64,000 nucleotides of DNA, from NCBI GenBank assembly GCA_001312325.1, contig BBDJ01000028.1:1-64000 (forward strand). Direction: 5' to 3'. The stretch's first letter is position 1. The number at the start of each line of letters is the position of its first letter. Shown piece by piece: positions 49,730 through 60,753 of this stretch. The stretch is from Lysinibacillus pakistanensis (GTDB lineage Bacteria; Bacillota; Bacilli; Bacillales_A; Planococcaceae). The notes under the pieces were generated by a model that was not told where the DNA came from, ran no database searches, and saw nothing but the letters and a program-made list of their open reading frames with translations. Both the position numbers and the translations under genes were made by a program.

Positions 49730-49815
49730 TTCTCCACACTAGCCTTCCGATAATTGTCTTACTTGGTACATGCTCTACTCAAAAATAAGTTAGTCACTTT
49801 ATTGTATGTAAAAAA

Positions 49816-49863
49816 AAGATGCTGCTACAACTAAAACAGCTCGTCTTGTTTGCACAGCATCTT
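49816..49863 (-). terminator. terminator after ppk2
   Basis: CAGCATCTT (49855-49863) with AAGATGCTG (49817-49825), followed on the - strand by eight T. Confidence 0.75.
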
Positions 49864-49870
49864 ACCATTA

Positions 49871-50697
49871 TTATTTTGTTTTCTTCTTTTTCGATTTATC
49901 ATTTAGTATTTCAAGGCTTGAAGATTCCTCATCTTCTAACTGAGCCTTGTCTAAAACATTTGTTAAATGAAGGCCCCGCTTTTGTGCTTCTCGTTCAATA
50001 TGCGCGATTGTTTCTTGTAACACCTGCACACGTGCATATTTTTTATCGTCTCCTGCAACTAAAATCCATGGTGCATTCTTTTTGTCTGTTTTCTCAAACA
50101 TATCATTCGCTGCTTCTACATACTGAGGCGTCTTTTCGCGATTACGCCAATCTTCTTCTGTTAATTTCCAAGACTTATAAGGGTTTTGCTCACGTTCAGT
50201 AAAACGTTTGAGCTGCTCTTCATCTGAGACATGAAGCCAAAACTTAATAATTATGTAATCCCCTGCCGTTAAGATCTTTTCAAAGTTATTAATTTCCTCA
50301 TAAGCTCGAGACCATTCATCCTTTGTTGCAAAGCCTTCAATTCGTTCCACTAAAACTCGTCCATACCAGGAACGATCAAAAATAGCGATTTGCCCATGCT
50401 GCGGAAGCTTTCTCCAAAATCGCTGTAAATAGTTGTACCGTAGTTCATGGGGCTGAGGAGCAGAAATCGGATGTACCACATAGCCTCGCGGATCAACACG
50501 TTCAATTAGACGTTTGATGGCCCCTCCCTTACCTGCTGCATCCATACCTTCAAATACTAAAATTAGCCCAATTTTATTTTTTTAATAAAAATTGTTGTGC
50601 ATTTAACATTTCATATTGGAGTACTTTTAATTTCTTTTTATACATTTTTTTTATCGAGTTCAATAGATAAATCTAAATCGGTTAAATTTTGAGCCAT
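49871..50697 (-). CDS. polyphosphate kinase 2 family protein (frame broken twice)
   Basis: Uses polyphosphate to phosphorylate nucleotides (PPK2 family). About 275 residues. Walker A FEGMDAAGKGGAIKRLIE, lid/Walker B region IAIFDRSWYGRVLVERIEGF, and KFWLHVSDEEQLKRFTERE with NPYKSWKLTEEDWRNR. The ATG 50697 (MAQNLTDLDLSIELDKKMYK) has AGAAGGAG upstream. T runs 50645-50652 (8 for 7) and 50577-50583 (7 for 6) break the N-terminus. The C-terminal tail is Lys-rich. Whether it acts on AMP, ADP or GDP cannot be told. Confidence 0.86.
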
Positions 50698-50895
50698 TAA
50701 ATTTCACTCCTTCTATTTGGATTAATCCTATTGTACTAAAGAAACATTTAGATGCCTATACAAATGGTAAATTGTAGATAATTTTAGCAAAACAACGCGA
50801 TACATTGTTGGGAATTTCCGTTATAATGGGAAGAGTGCAGTCCTATACTTATTTGTCTTTTCCCTATACAATTTAATATGAAGGGAGAGGAAAAC

Positions 50896-52384
<1,489 letters not shown>

Positions 52385-52555
52385 TTATAACGTCCCTTTC
52401 ATCTAATATCTACACTTTAATATAACATAACTTGTTTGACATAAAACGCTAAACGCTTTAAATATTGTATGCACTCATAAATTGCAAAGTGCTGAAATGT
52501 AACAATATTTCTACAGCGAGTAAAATTTATAATAGCCAAATCTAAATACGATACA

Positions 52556-52586
52556 AAAAAAACCCTCCACTACTGTGAAGGGTAGA
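52556..52586 (-). terminator. terminator after thiT
   Basis: ACCCTTCAC (52576-52584) pairs with GTGGAGGGT (52564-52572) around AGTA, followed on the - strand by eight T. Confidence 0.78.
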
Positions 52587-52590
52587 GTAT

Positions 52591-53152
52591 TTATGATTTT
52601 CGTTGCATTAATTGTGGTGCTGCTGTAAATAATAGAACACCGACAATGGCAGTTAAAACTGTTGCTGGTAGCATATATGTTCCATTATAAATGATTGAAT
52701 AAATCCATGCATTTTGATCGCCAGCATACTCTGAGAAAAATACTGCGCCAGCAACGGTATGTGCTGCATAGCGTAAAAAACCTGCCAATACAGTTCCTAC
52801 AATAATATACAGCGCCATTTTCGTTTTGTTTAGATTATTTGCAGCCTCAAGCACTGGTCGACGTACAATTGCGACCAAGCCGACTACCGTAAAGGCAACG
52901 CCATAATCGAGTAAGCCCTGAAGCCAATGTACAATTGTAGGACCAAACATTGTTTGCATAACACCAATAAGAAAGCCCGTTGTCAGTCCAGGCAAAAGCC
53001 CCCAACGGAAGGCTATTAAAATTATTGGTACCATCACTAGACTAACAGAGCCACCTTGTGCCCATACTTTAAAGGAAATCTGATCTAGCACAAGACCAAT
53101 TGCTGCAAATATCGCAATCTCCACAAGCATTAAAAGTCTTTTTTTTGTCCAT
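52591..53152 (-). CDS. thiT: thiamine ECF transporter S component ThiT (frame broken at N-terminus)
   Basis: Membrane thiamine-binding subunit that docks onto the shared ECF module. About 187 residues, six membrane segments: LLMLVEIAIFAAIGLVLDQI, FRWGLLPGLTTGFLIGVMQT, then VHWLQGLLDYGVAFTVVGL, with the thiamine-site residues of the family in the YxxxxxxG/W-N region IYNGTYMLPATVL. ATG 53152 (MDKKRLLML) after AAAGGAGAG. The T run 53139-53146 (8 read, 7 needed) splits the start off. The upstream TPP riboswitch confirms the vitamin B1 role. Confidence 0.9.
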
Positions 53153-53283
53153 TTTATTCTCTCCTTTGTTCCGATGTAGGATACAAGAGCAGGAATAGAA
53201 ATCAAATTACTTTTTGACTCTATCTGGCAAAAAAAAAACAATGCCAGGACAGAGCCTCACATCGTACAAGTGTCGGTTTCTAT

Positions 53284-53378
53284 CCACATCCCTACGCAAG
53301 TGTTAACTTACAGGTTCAAAGAGTTAAGGCATTACGTGCCTAGTCTCAGCTGACATCATCAGCTCCCCTTGTGGTCGT
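53284..53378 (-). ncRNA. TPP (THI-element) riboswitch
   Basis: On the - strand the thi box is present: ACCACAAGGGGAGCTG, then CAGCTGAGACTAGGC, then CTTTGAACCTGTAAGTTAAC and GCGTAGGGATGTGG. These are the conserved pyrimidine- and pyrophosphate-sensing parts. It lies 130 bases before thiT. Downstream, 53206-53248 forms CTGTCCTGGCA/TGCCAGATAG around a T10 loop that may belong to the expression platform. Confidence 0.93.
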
Positions 53379-53404
53379 TACATCTTTTTTATTTGAACAA
53401 CCTT

Positions 53405-53433
53405 ATTGTACGCAAATACGGATATGATTACAA
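53405..53433 (-). promoter_or_regulatory. promoter of the thiT riboswitch transcript
   Basis: TTGTAA (53428-53433), 17-base spacer, TACAAT (53405-53410) on the - strand, about 25 bases before the riboswitch. Confidence 0.7.
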
Positions 53434-53506
53434 CTCTAATTTCACAATATTTTTTTGAAACTTTGCTGTTTTTCATGCGTAAATATTAAAAAAAGGAGGT
53501 ACAACT

Positions 53507-53840
53507 ATGGAGAACCAAAAAAATTTTATCTGCCTTTAGTTATCTTAGCGTCTTTTTCGCACCCTTTATTGTGCCGTTAATTGTTTACTTTGTTTCTAAA
53601 GATAGTGACGTAAAAAGACACTCTATTCGAGCACTTATTTCGCATTTAATCCCAGTTGTATTTGGTATCATCTTCTTTGCTGTTTTTGTCTTCTCAACTA
53701 TATCCTTTAACACTTTTGACCCAGAATCAGGTAGTAATACATTTATAATCGTTTGGTTTGCATCATTTGTCATTTACTTACTCGTCTCACTAGGGATTGT
53801 TATTTGGAATATCGTGCAAGCAGTTCGTGTTATTCGTTAA
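53507..53840 (+). CDS. DUF4870 family membrane protein (frame broken at N-terminus)
   Basis: About 110 residues, three to four hydrophobic segments: SAFSYLSVFFAPFIVPLIVY, HLIPVVFGIIFFAVFVFSTI, FASFVIYLLVSLGIVIWNIV, separated by FVSKDSDVKRHSIRAL, which fits DUF4870 proteins. ATG 53507 after AGGAGG gives MENQKILSAFSYLSVF once the A run 53517-53523 (7 read, 6 needed) is corrected. Function unknown. Confidence 0.75.
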
Positions 53841-53856
53841 TGTTTCATTTCTAACA

Positions 53857-54052
53857 TCAATTTCGCCTTGGCGTAATTGTGTCTGGATTTTAAATTGTGC
53901 CTGCACAATTCATTCCTTTGAAAATCCGTGACATCCGCCGGAGGCTTTATCTTCGTTCAGTAGGTGTTTGGACACCCATTGAAAAGAAACCAAAACCGCA
54001 TTCATCTCACCACCTATAGAGGTAGGAGTCTTCTGCTGAATGAAGATAAAAA
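53857..54052 (+). repeat. dispersed intergenic element, copy 2, with inverted-repeat core
   Basis: Opens with CAATTTCGCCTTGGCGTAAT as in copies 1 and 3 and closes TGCTGAATGAAGATAAAAAG as in copy 3. Inside, TTTATCTTCGTTCAG (53947-53961) and CTGAATGAAGATAAA (54036-54050) are inverted repeats with one mismatch, enclosing about 75 bases, like a miniature inverted-repeat element. Confidence 0.65.
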
Positions 54053-54085
54053 GGTAGAACTAATAGTAAAAGGAGCTGTTATTTT

Positions 54086-54212
54086 ATGAAAATATCTAAA
54101 GTTGTCAAAACCGCCGTAAAATTAGCACCTATCGTTATACCCATTGTAAAAAAAAGTAATTGCTACGAAGAAAGGAGCCCCTTATTCTTCCAAAGACAGC
54201 TATAAAAAATAA
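54086..54212 (+). CDS. 41-residue cationic small protein (frame broken)
   Basis: MKISKVVKTAVKLAPIVIPI continues VKKVIATKKGAPYSSKDSYK once one base is removed from the A run 54148-54155 (8 read, 7 needed). Amphipathic Lys-rich helix, about +9 net charge. AGGAG lies ten bases before the ATG. No family recognised; membrane-associated or secreted-peptide-like by composition only. Confidence 0.5.
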
Positions 54213-54408
54213 CCTAAACTCATTTTAAGGTAAATATCTAAATTAAAAATCTGCTCTCTTTTACTGGTAAGCGTCAATCCAATCCCTTAGGATTTGAAAC
54301 GCTTACTTTTTTTTATTGCAGATTCTTTTTTTTGCCTTCATAACTGTATTCTTATACTTGGTATAGCAGATTTATATTAAAATAGGGTTTAGCACTACAG
54401 ATGAGGGG

Positions 54409-56212
54409 TTGTTTAAAATAAATAGCGAAAAACAATTAATGAGCTTGGTTAATGCAGCACAGGTCCTAACTTCAACACTCGATATTAACCAAGTATTAGA
54501 AAAACTGATGAGTGAGGTGCTGCATGTAATTGAAGGTGCTGATGCAGGGGTATTGTTTATGTTGAATACAGAAACTAATCGTCTTGTAGCCAAGCATGCC
54601 ATTGGCTATGACCTGGCTTATTTAAAAAAAGATTCACCTTGCCTCCAATGAAGGGATGACTGGAAAGGTATTTTCCCAAAAACAAGCGTTTAGATTCCAC
54701 TCTAGCAGCGATGTTACAGAAAGCATGGCGGATTTATTTCCACAGTATGAAGAAAACTATACAAAAGCAGTTGGTGATTTTACTTACCCCAAAAGTGCTG
54801 TTTGTGCTCCACTTCTTGATAAAAGTAACTCATGCATAGGGGTATTAACAATCGTCAATTTTTCAGGAGATACACAGTTTGAAAATAGCGATTTAACGAT
54901 GTTACAAGCATTTGCAAACCAATCCTCAATTGCGATTGAAAATGCAAAATTATTTACTCAAAACGAACGCTCTAAACGTATTTATAATGCGTTAACACAG
55001 GTTTCCTTAACACGGGGTCGTCTAAGCGATATGATTGATACGCTTGCATCATTACTAGGTCAGTCTGTAGCTATTATGACAGATTTTTACGATTTACTTA
55101 TCGCATCTTCTCCTACAGCTAAGTTTGCTACTGATATTTTAAAAGAACAAAAATCAATACATCTTGATAAAGTTGTACAACAATGTGTACGACATCAAGT
55201 ATACATACCAATCAAAAATGAAACGTATGTAAGTTACTTGTTTCCTATCCATACAGAGCGAGGTGTTATAGGAGTACTACTGATCGTTATGAATCAACAT
55301 TTACAGATGGACCCTTTAGATCTATTTGCAGTGGAGCAGGCGAGTGCACTATTTGCCTTACAGTTAGCAGAGGAGGAAAAGGAGCTAGAAAATTCCTTTA
55401 AATATGATGGATATTTGCTACAACAGCTTTTAAGCTCAAATTTCAATTCCTTTTATAAGCGTCAAGAAGCTCATCAAACCTCTCATTATTTATGTGCTAC
55501 CCTACAACTTGATGGGAGTACATATCATGTTGCTCAAACTAAAAAAAATGCAGCACCAATTTAGTAAACTTCTATATCGTTTAACTCGCTTATTTTCCTT
55601 ACCAGTTTTTATCTCGGAGCATGATTTGCACTATCATTTTTTTATTTATGAACAATTTGCGAGTTTCAGTCGAACAGTTTAAAGAACGTATTCAAGATTT
55701 TTTTTGTACTCCTCGAAAAGGACTCAACAAAGTACAATTCACTATCGTTTATAGTTGGTCTCGGAAGACACTTTGACACAATTGAAAACATTTTCAGTTC
55801 ATATCGGGACTCCACAAAGTGTATTGACTATTTGCAGACACTAGAACAGGCGCCATTCATCATATCCTATGATAAGCTTGGACCTTATACACTTTTTTTT
55901 AAATAATGATCCACAGGAAATGGCTGAGTATGTGGGACTGAAGCTTGGCCCAATTATTGAATATGATAATCAACATAAAACCGATTTGTTATATACACTA
56001 AAGCTATTTTTTTGAACATAATCAAAATCGGAAAAAAAACAGCCGAGGCATGCTTTGTACACCTAAACACCATTAAATATAGACTCCAGACGATTTTTTC
56101 ATTAATAGAGATTGACGAGCAAAATGGAAAAACTATGTTCGAATTAAATCTTGCTATCTATATGTTTTCATACTTACAAAATATAAAATTAGCCAAAACA
56201 GACAAAGGATAG
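54409..56212 (+). CDS. GAF and PucR/CdaR-type transcriptional activator (frame broken many times)
   Basis: About 600 residues. An N-terminal GAF domain (residues 10-165: SLVNAAQVLTSTLDINQVLE, DFTYPKSAVCAPLLD, FANQSSIAIENAKLF) is followed by a linker and a C-terminal PucR helix-turn-helix (KKTAEACFVHLNTIKYRLQT). Such regulators sense small organic acids and activate their catabolic genes. Breaks at runs near 54633, 55551, 55637, 55698, 55903, 56008 and 56031 are each one base long; all restore continuous protein. A TTG at 54409 directly touches a GAGGGG, so the exact start is unclear. It lies next to a permease and lutABC, the likely targets. Confidence 0.75.
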
Positions 56213-56236
56213 GTCTTATCTTTGTCTGTTTTCACA
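56195..56236 (+). terminator. terminator after the PucR-type gene
   Basis: AAAACAGACAAAG and CTTTGTCTGTTTT (13 bp). The permease therefore has its own promoter. Confidence 0.83.
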
Positions 56237-56323
56237 TAGTATTTTCATAGTATTCATTGTTATACTAAACCCTACTTGTTGAATTTTCTGAATATTTTTA
56301 TTAAGCAGGAGGGCTGTCTAGGT

Positions 56324-57641
56324 ATGGAAATATGGAGTTTATTTACAATTATTGCATCACTGGCTTTATTAATATTTTTAGCATTACGTGGCTTCAGTAT
56401 CATTATTATTGCGCCAGTAGCCAGTTTAATCGTCATCATTTTAAATCAAATGCCTATTTTAGAGTCATTACAAGGCAACTATATGAGCGGGTTTATAAAT
56501 TTTATGAAAAACTACTACCTCATCTTCTTATTTGCCGCAATTTTCGGAAAATTCATGGAAGAAAGTGGTGCTGCACGTTCAATAGCTGAAAAACTTTTAA
56601 ATATTATGGGTCGTCATAGTAAATTTAACGCGCTAATGGCAGTCGTAATCATTTGTGCTTTTTTTTAACATTAGGTGGCATTAATACATACGTTGTAATT
56701 TTCGCCATTTTACCTATTGCTAAACCATTATTTAAAGCTATGAATATACCTTGGCATTTATTTACGGGAGCATTTTTCTTCGGAATGGCAACATTTACAA
56801 TGACCATGCTACCTGGTTCACCATCTGTACAAAATATCATTCCAACAAAATATCTAGATACAACAGCTACTGCAGCACCTGTTGTTGGGATTGTTGCTAC
56901 AATCACCATTATTCTTTTTAATTGCTTTTATTTAAAAAGACAATTATCTAAAACAGAGGCACGTGGTGAAACATATGAAAATATGAAAAATCCTGAAAAA
57001 CAAGATTCAAAAGCATTTGAGGCAAGTTTAAGAAGATATCCGCCATTTGTCTTAAGTATTTTACCACCCATCTTCTTAATTGTTACGTTAAACGTTTTTA
57101 AGGTTGATATCCTTTATACATTGATGCTTACTGTGCTTCTCTCTATTATGATTTTTTTGGAAATTCATAGACAACAAGCTCCAAGCAATTAATGTGGGTG
57201 CAACAAATACCGTTTTACCAATTGTCAATACAAGCGCTGATGTCGGGTACGGTACAGTTATTGCAGCAACTGCAGGCTTTGGTGTAATTACAGAAATGCT
57301 TGCCAATATACCTGGAAGTCCTTTAATTTCTCTTTATGTCGCTATTGCAGCACTTGCAGGGATTACAGGTACTGCCTCCGGTGGACTTGGAATTGCGATG
57401 GAAACACTTGCTCAGACCTATTTAGATTTAGGGGTTGATCCAGAGGCACTTCATCGCGTTGCGACAATTGCCTCCGGTAGTTTAGATTCATTACCGCACA
57501 ATGGTGCCGTTATTACTGTATTGGCTGTTATAGGATTAACACATAAAGATGCCTACAAACATATATTTTTTTGTTTCAGTACTTGGGCCCATTATTGCAG
57601 CAATACCGGCATTAATTACTGCGATCATACTTTATTCTTAG
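56324..57641 (+). CDS. GntP-type permease (frame broken three times)
   Basis: Integral membrane carrier of about 438 residues with some twelve segments, GntP/gluconate:H+ or related hydroxy-acid symporter layout: FMKNYYLIFLFAAIFGKFME, LLNIMGRHSKFNALMAVVII, LTLGGINTYVVIFAILPIAK, LPGSPSVQNIIPT and IASGSLDSLPHNGAVITVLA. ATG 56324 after GGAGGG. Breaks near 56659-56666 (T8; 6 or 9 needed), 57152-57158 (7 for 6; restored MIFWKFIDNKLQAINVG) and 57566-57572 (7 for 6; restored KHIFFVSVLGPIIAAI, ending at 57641). Being next to lutABC it probably imports the hydroxy acid they oxidise. Confidence 0.82.
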
Positions 57642-57686
57642 GTCAATACTCTCGATTATTAATTAAACCGTAGGAGATGAACAAAC

Positions 57687-58422
57687 ATGAAAGTCTCACT
57701 TTTCGCAACATGTTTAGTAGATATGTTTCAAACAAATGTGGGCAAAGCAACTGTAGAACTTCTAGAACATCTTGGCTGTGAAGTCATTTTTCCAAAGGAA
57801 CAAATTTGCTGTGGACAACCTGCCTATAACTCAGGCTATGTTAATGAAGCAAAGGAAGCCATGAAAAATATGATAAAAGCATTTGATGGTGCTGAATATG
57901 TCGTCTGCCCTTCTGGTTCCTGTGCTTATATGTTTCGAGAATATGAAAAAGTTTTTGTGAATGATGTTGAATGGGCATCTCGTGCAAAACAATTAGCTGA
58001 AAAAAACGTATGAGTTAACACAATTTATCGTAGAGGTTCTTGGTATAACAGATGTGGGTGCTAGCTTCAACGGAAATGTGACCTATCACATGTCTTGCCA
58101 TATGACACGTTTACTTGGAGTAAAAAGCGCACCTTTAACGTTACTAGAAAATGTTAGAGGCTTAACATATACTGAGCTTCCTAACAAAACAACTTGCTGT
58201 GGTTTTGGTGGAACTTTCTCTGTAAAAATGACACCAATTTCAGAGCAAATGGTTGATGAAAAGGTTCAACATATCATTGAAACTGGTGCCACTTATTTAG
58301 TTGGTGCGGATGAAGGCTGTTTAATGAATATTCGTGGACGTGCAGAACGATTAGGTGCTCATATACAGGTACTTCATATAGCTGAAATTTTGAATTCTCG
58401 AAAAGCGGAGGTGCATGCATAA
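57687..58422 (+). CDS. lutA: LutA, lactate utilisation iron-sulfur subunit (frame broken)
   Basis: Cysteine-rich CCG-domain protein of the LutABC L-lactate dehydrogenase complex, about 245 residues. Two CCG domains: [14 protein letters not shown] with [10 protein letters not shown], and [14 protein letters not shown] with [14 protein letters not shown]. The A run 58003-58009 (7 read, 6 needed; restored [16 protein letters not shown]) breaks it. Start ATG 57687 after GGAG. The stop overlaps the lutB ATG (TAATG), so both are coupled. Confidence 0.9.
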
Positions 58423-59847
58423 TGCCAATGAAGGTCGGTAATGAATCATTTAATAATCGTGTTGGTGAAGGCATTCAAAATACTTTTATGCGCAGTGCCG
58501 TTTCGGGTGCACAAGATCGTTTGGAAACAAATCGTCAATTAGCTACTGAGGAGCTTGGTCATTGGGAGGAGTGGCGTTCTCTTGGTGAAGAGATCCGTCA
58601 GCATGTACTTGTAAATCTTGATTATTATTTAACGGAGTTAAGTGAACAGGTTGCTGCACGAGGTGGGCATGTTTTCTTTGCGACTACTGCAGAGGAAGCC
58701 CAAGCTTATATTGCTAATGTTGCAAAGGAAAAAGAGGCTAAAAAAAATTGTCAAATCAAAATCAATGGTAACAGAGGAAATAGACTTAAATCATTATTTA
58801 GAAGAACATGTTGGCTGTCAAGTTGTTGAAACTGATTTAGGGGAATATATTTTACAACTAGATAATGATTTACCCTCACATATCGTGGCACCCGCCTTAC
58901 ATCGAAAGAAAGAACAGGTGCGGGAAAGCTTCCAATTTCATCACCAATATGAAGGCTCTGAACGTCCTGAGGAGCTAACAAAGCATGCCCGTAAAATGCT
59001 ACGTGATGATTATTTATCAGCGGATATCGGCATTACGGGTTGTAACTTTGCGGTGGCTGAAACTGGTTCTGTTTGCATCGTAACAAATGAAGGAAATGCT
59101 GACTTATCAACAGCACTACCAAAAACACAAATTACCGTAATGGGGATGGAAAGACTTGTCCCAACATTTGAAGAGCTCGAAGTACTAGTCAATATGCTAA
59201 CAAGAAGTGCAGTGGGCCAAAAGCTTCCTAGTTATGTAACTGTTTTAAGTGGACCTCGTCAAGATGGTGATGTAGATGGGCCAGAAGAGTTTCATTTAGT
59301 TATTGTTGATAATGGACGGTCTGAAATTTTAGGTAGTGAATTTCAAGCAATCTTACAATGTATTCGCTGTGGTGCATGCGCTAATATTTGTCCTGTTTAT
59401 CGACATGTAGGTGGTCATTCATACGGTTCAATATACTCCGGACCAGTTGGGGCAGTCTTATCACCTTTGCTGGGTGGCTATGATGACTATAAGGAGCTAC
59501 CATTTGCTTCAACACTTTGCGGTGCTTGCACAGACGTTTGCCCAGTAAAAATTCCGTTACATGAATTATTGCATAAGCATCGACAAACCATTGTAGAAAA
59601 AGAAGGTCGTGCCCCTATATCAGAGCGCTTCCTTATGTCTATTTTCGGAATTGGTTCCTCATCAAGTGGTATGTATAAATTTGGATCTAAGGTTGCATCG
59701 AGTGTTTTAAAGCCATTAACAAAAAATGACCAATTATCTAAAGGCATTGGTCCATTAAAAAGTTGGACAACTATTCGTGAATTCCCTGCACCTAAAAAAG
59801 AGCGCTTCCGTGACTGGTTCGAAAATAGACAAAAAGGAGATGAGTAA
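58422..59847 (+). CDS. lutB: LutB, lactate utilisation iron-sulfur subunit (frame broken)
   Basis: About 475 residues with a LUD domain followed by two 4Fe-4S motifs: [19 protein letters not shown] and [20 protein letters not shown]. The N-terminal region includes [17 protein letters not shown] and [27 protein letters not shown] precedes the ATG. The A run 58740-58747 (8 read, 7 needed; restored [18 protein letters not shown]) breaks the frame. It transfers electrons from lactate oxidation together with LutA and LutC. Confidence 0.92.
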
Positions 59848-59850
59848 GGA

Positions 59851-60572
59851 ATGGTGGGCAAAATTCAAAATCGAGAGACATTTATTCGTCAATTATCCTC
59901 TAGACTTCAACGATTATCTACACCTGTGCATGTAGAGCGTCCTCAGTGGCGGTATTCACCACAACATAAAACATTACAAAACTTATCTCAGGATGAGCTG
60001 TTGGTCACATTACAAAAACAATGCACACGTATCAATACGAACTGCGTCGTCACATCCTCTGCTGATTTAGCTATGACACTGGAAAAAGTCATTGACGATT
60101 ATGATGGTGGACCAATTATGACATGGCAGGATGAACGATTTGACGCTTATGGTCTGACAGAGCTTTTTTTCAAATACATTACCTAAAAAAACAAATCGAA
60201 CTACATACTTGGGACCCAACAATCGGCAGAGATAATATATCACTAGTAGAGAAGGCCAATATAGGAATTACAATTAGTGATATTACACTAGCGGAATCCG
60301 GTACAGCTGTACTTTTTAGCAATCCACATCATGGTCGTACTGTGAGTTTCTTACCTACCAAGTCTATTATCCTAATACCAAAAAGCTCGATTGTGCCTCG
60401 AATGACACAGGCAGCTATACAAATTCGGGAGCGTCTACAAAATGGAGAAACTCTTGCCTCTTGTGTTAATTTTATTTCTGGTCCTAGTAATTCTGCTGAT
60501 ATTGAAATGATTTTAGTCGTTGGAGTTCATGGTCCAATTTATATGACCTATATCATTATCGATGATTTATAG
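59851..60572 (+). CDS. lutC: LutC, LUD-domain lactate utilisation protein (frame broken twice)
   Basis: About 240 residues. N-terminal NRETFIRQLSSRLQRLSTPV; LUD core ANIGITISDITLAESGTAVL, LFSNPHHGRTVSFLPTKSII and FISGPSNSADIEMILVVGVH ending GPIYMTYIIIDDL. T run 60164-60170 and A run 60185-60191 each hold one base too many; restored, the junction reads LFSNTLPKKQIELHTWDPT. ATG 59851 lies three bases past the lutB stop with AGGAG overlapping it, completing a three-gene operon. Confidence 0.9.
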
Positions 60573-60574
60573 AA

Positions 60575-60727
60575 TCCATTTCGCCTTGGCGTAATTGTAG
60601 CTGCTGCTGCCGCTATGCTTTCGCGCAAAAAACATCTGCCGCTGCCGCTATGCTTTCGCGCAAAATACATCTGCTGCTGCCGTTACGCTTTCGCGCAAAA
60701 AAAACATTTGCTGAATGAAGATAAAAA
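60575..60727 (+). repeat. dispersed intergenic element, copy 3, with internal triplication
   Basis: Opens CCATTTCGCCTTGGCGTAAT and closes TTGCTGAATGAAGATAAAAA as in copy 2. Between them a unit of about 35 bases containing GCTGCCGCTATGCTTTCGCG followed by CAAAAAACATCT occurs three times (about 60604, 60639 and 60675) with small differences. Confidence 0.65.
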
Positions 60728-60753
60728 AAGAGGCGTATCGTTTTACGCCTCTA
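60728..60753. terminator. terminator at the sbcC end
   Basis: AGAGGCGTA (60729-60737) and TACGCCTCT (60744-60752) with T-rich flanks, overlapping the restored sbcC stop. Confidence 0.75.
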
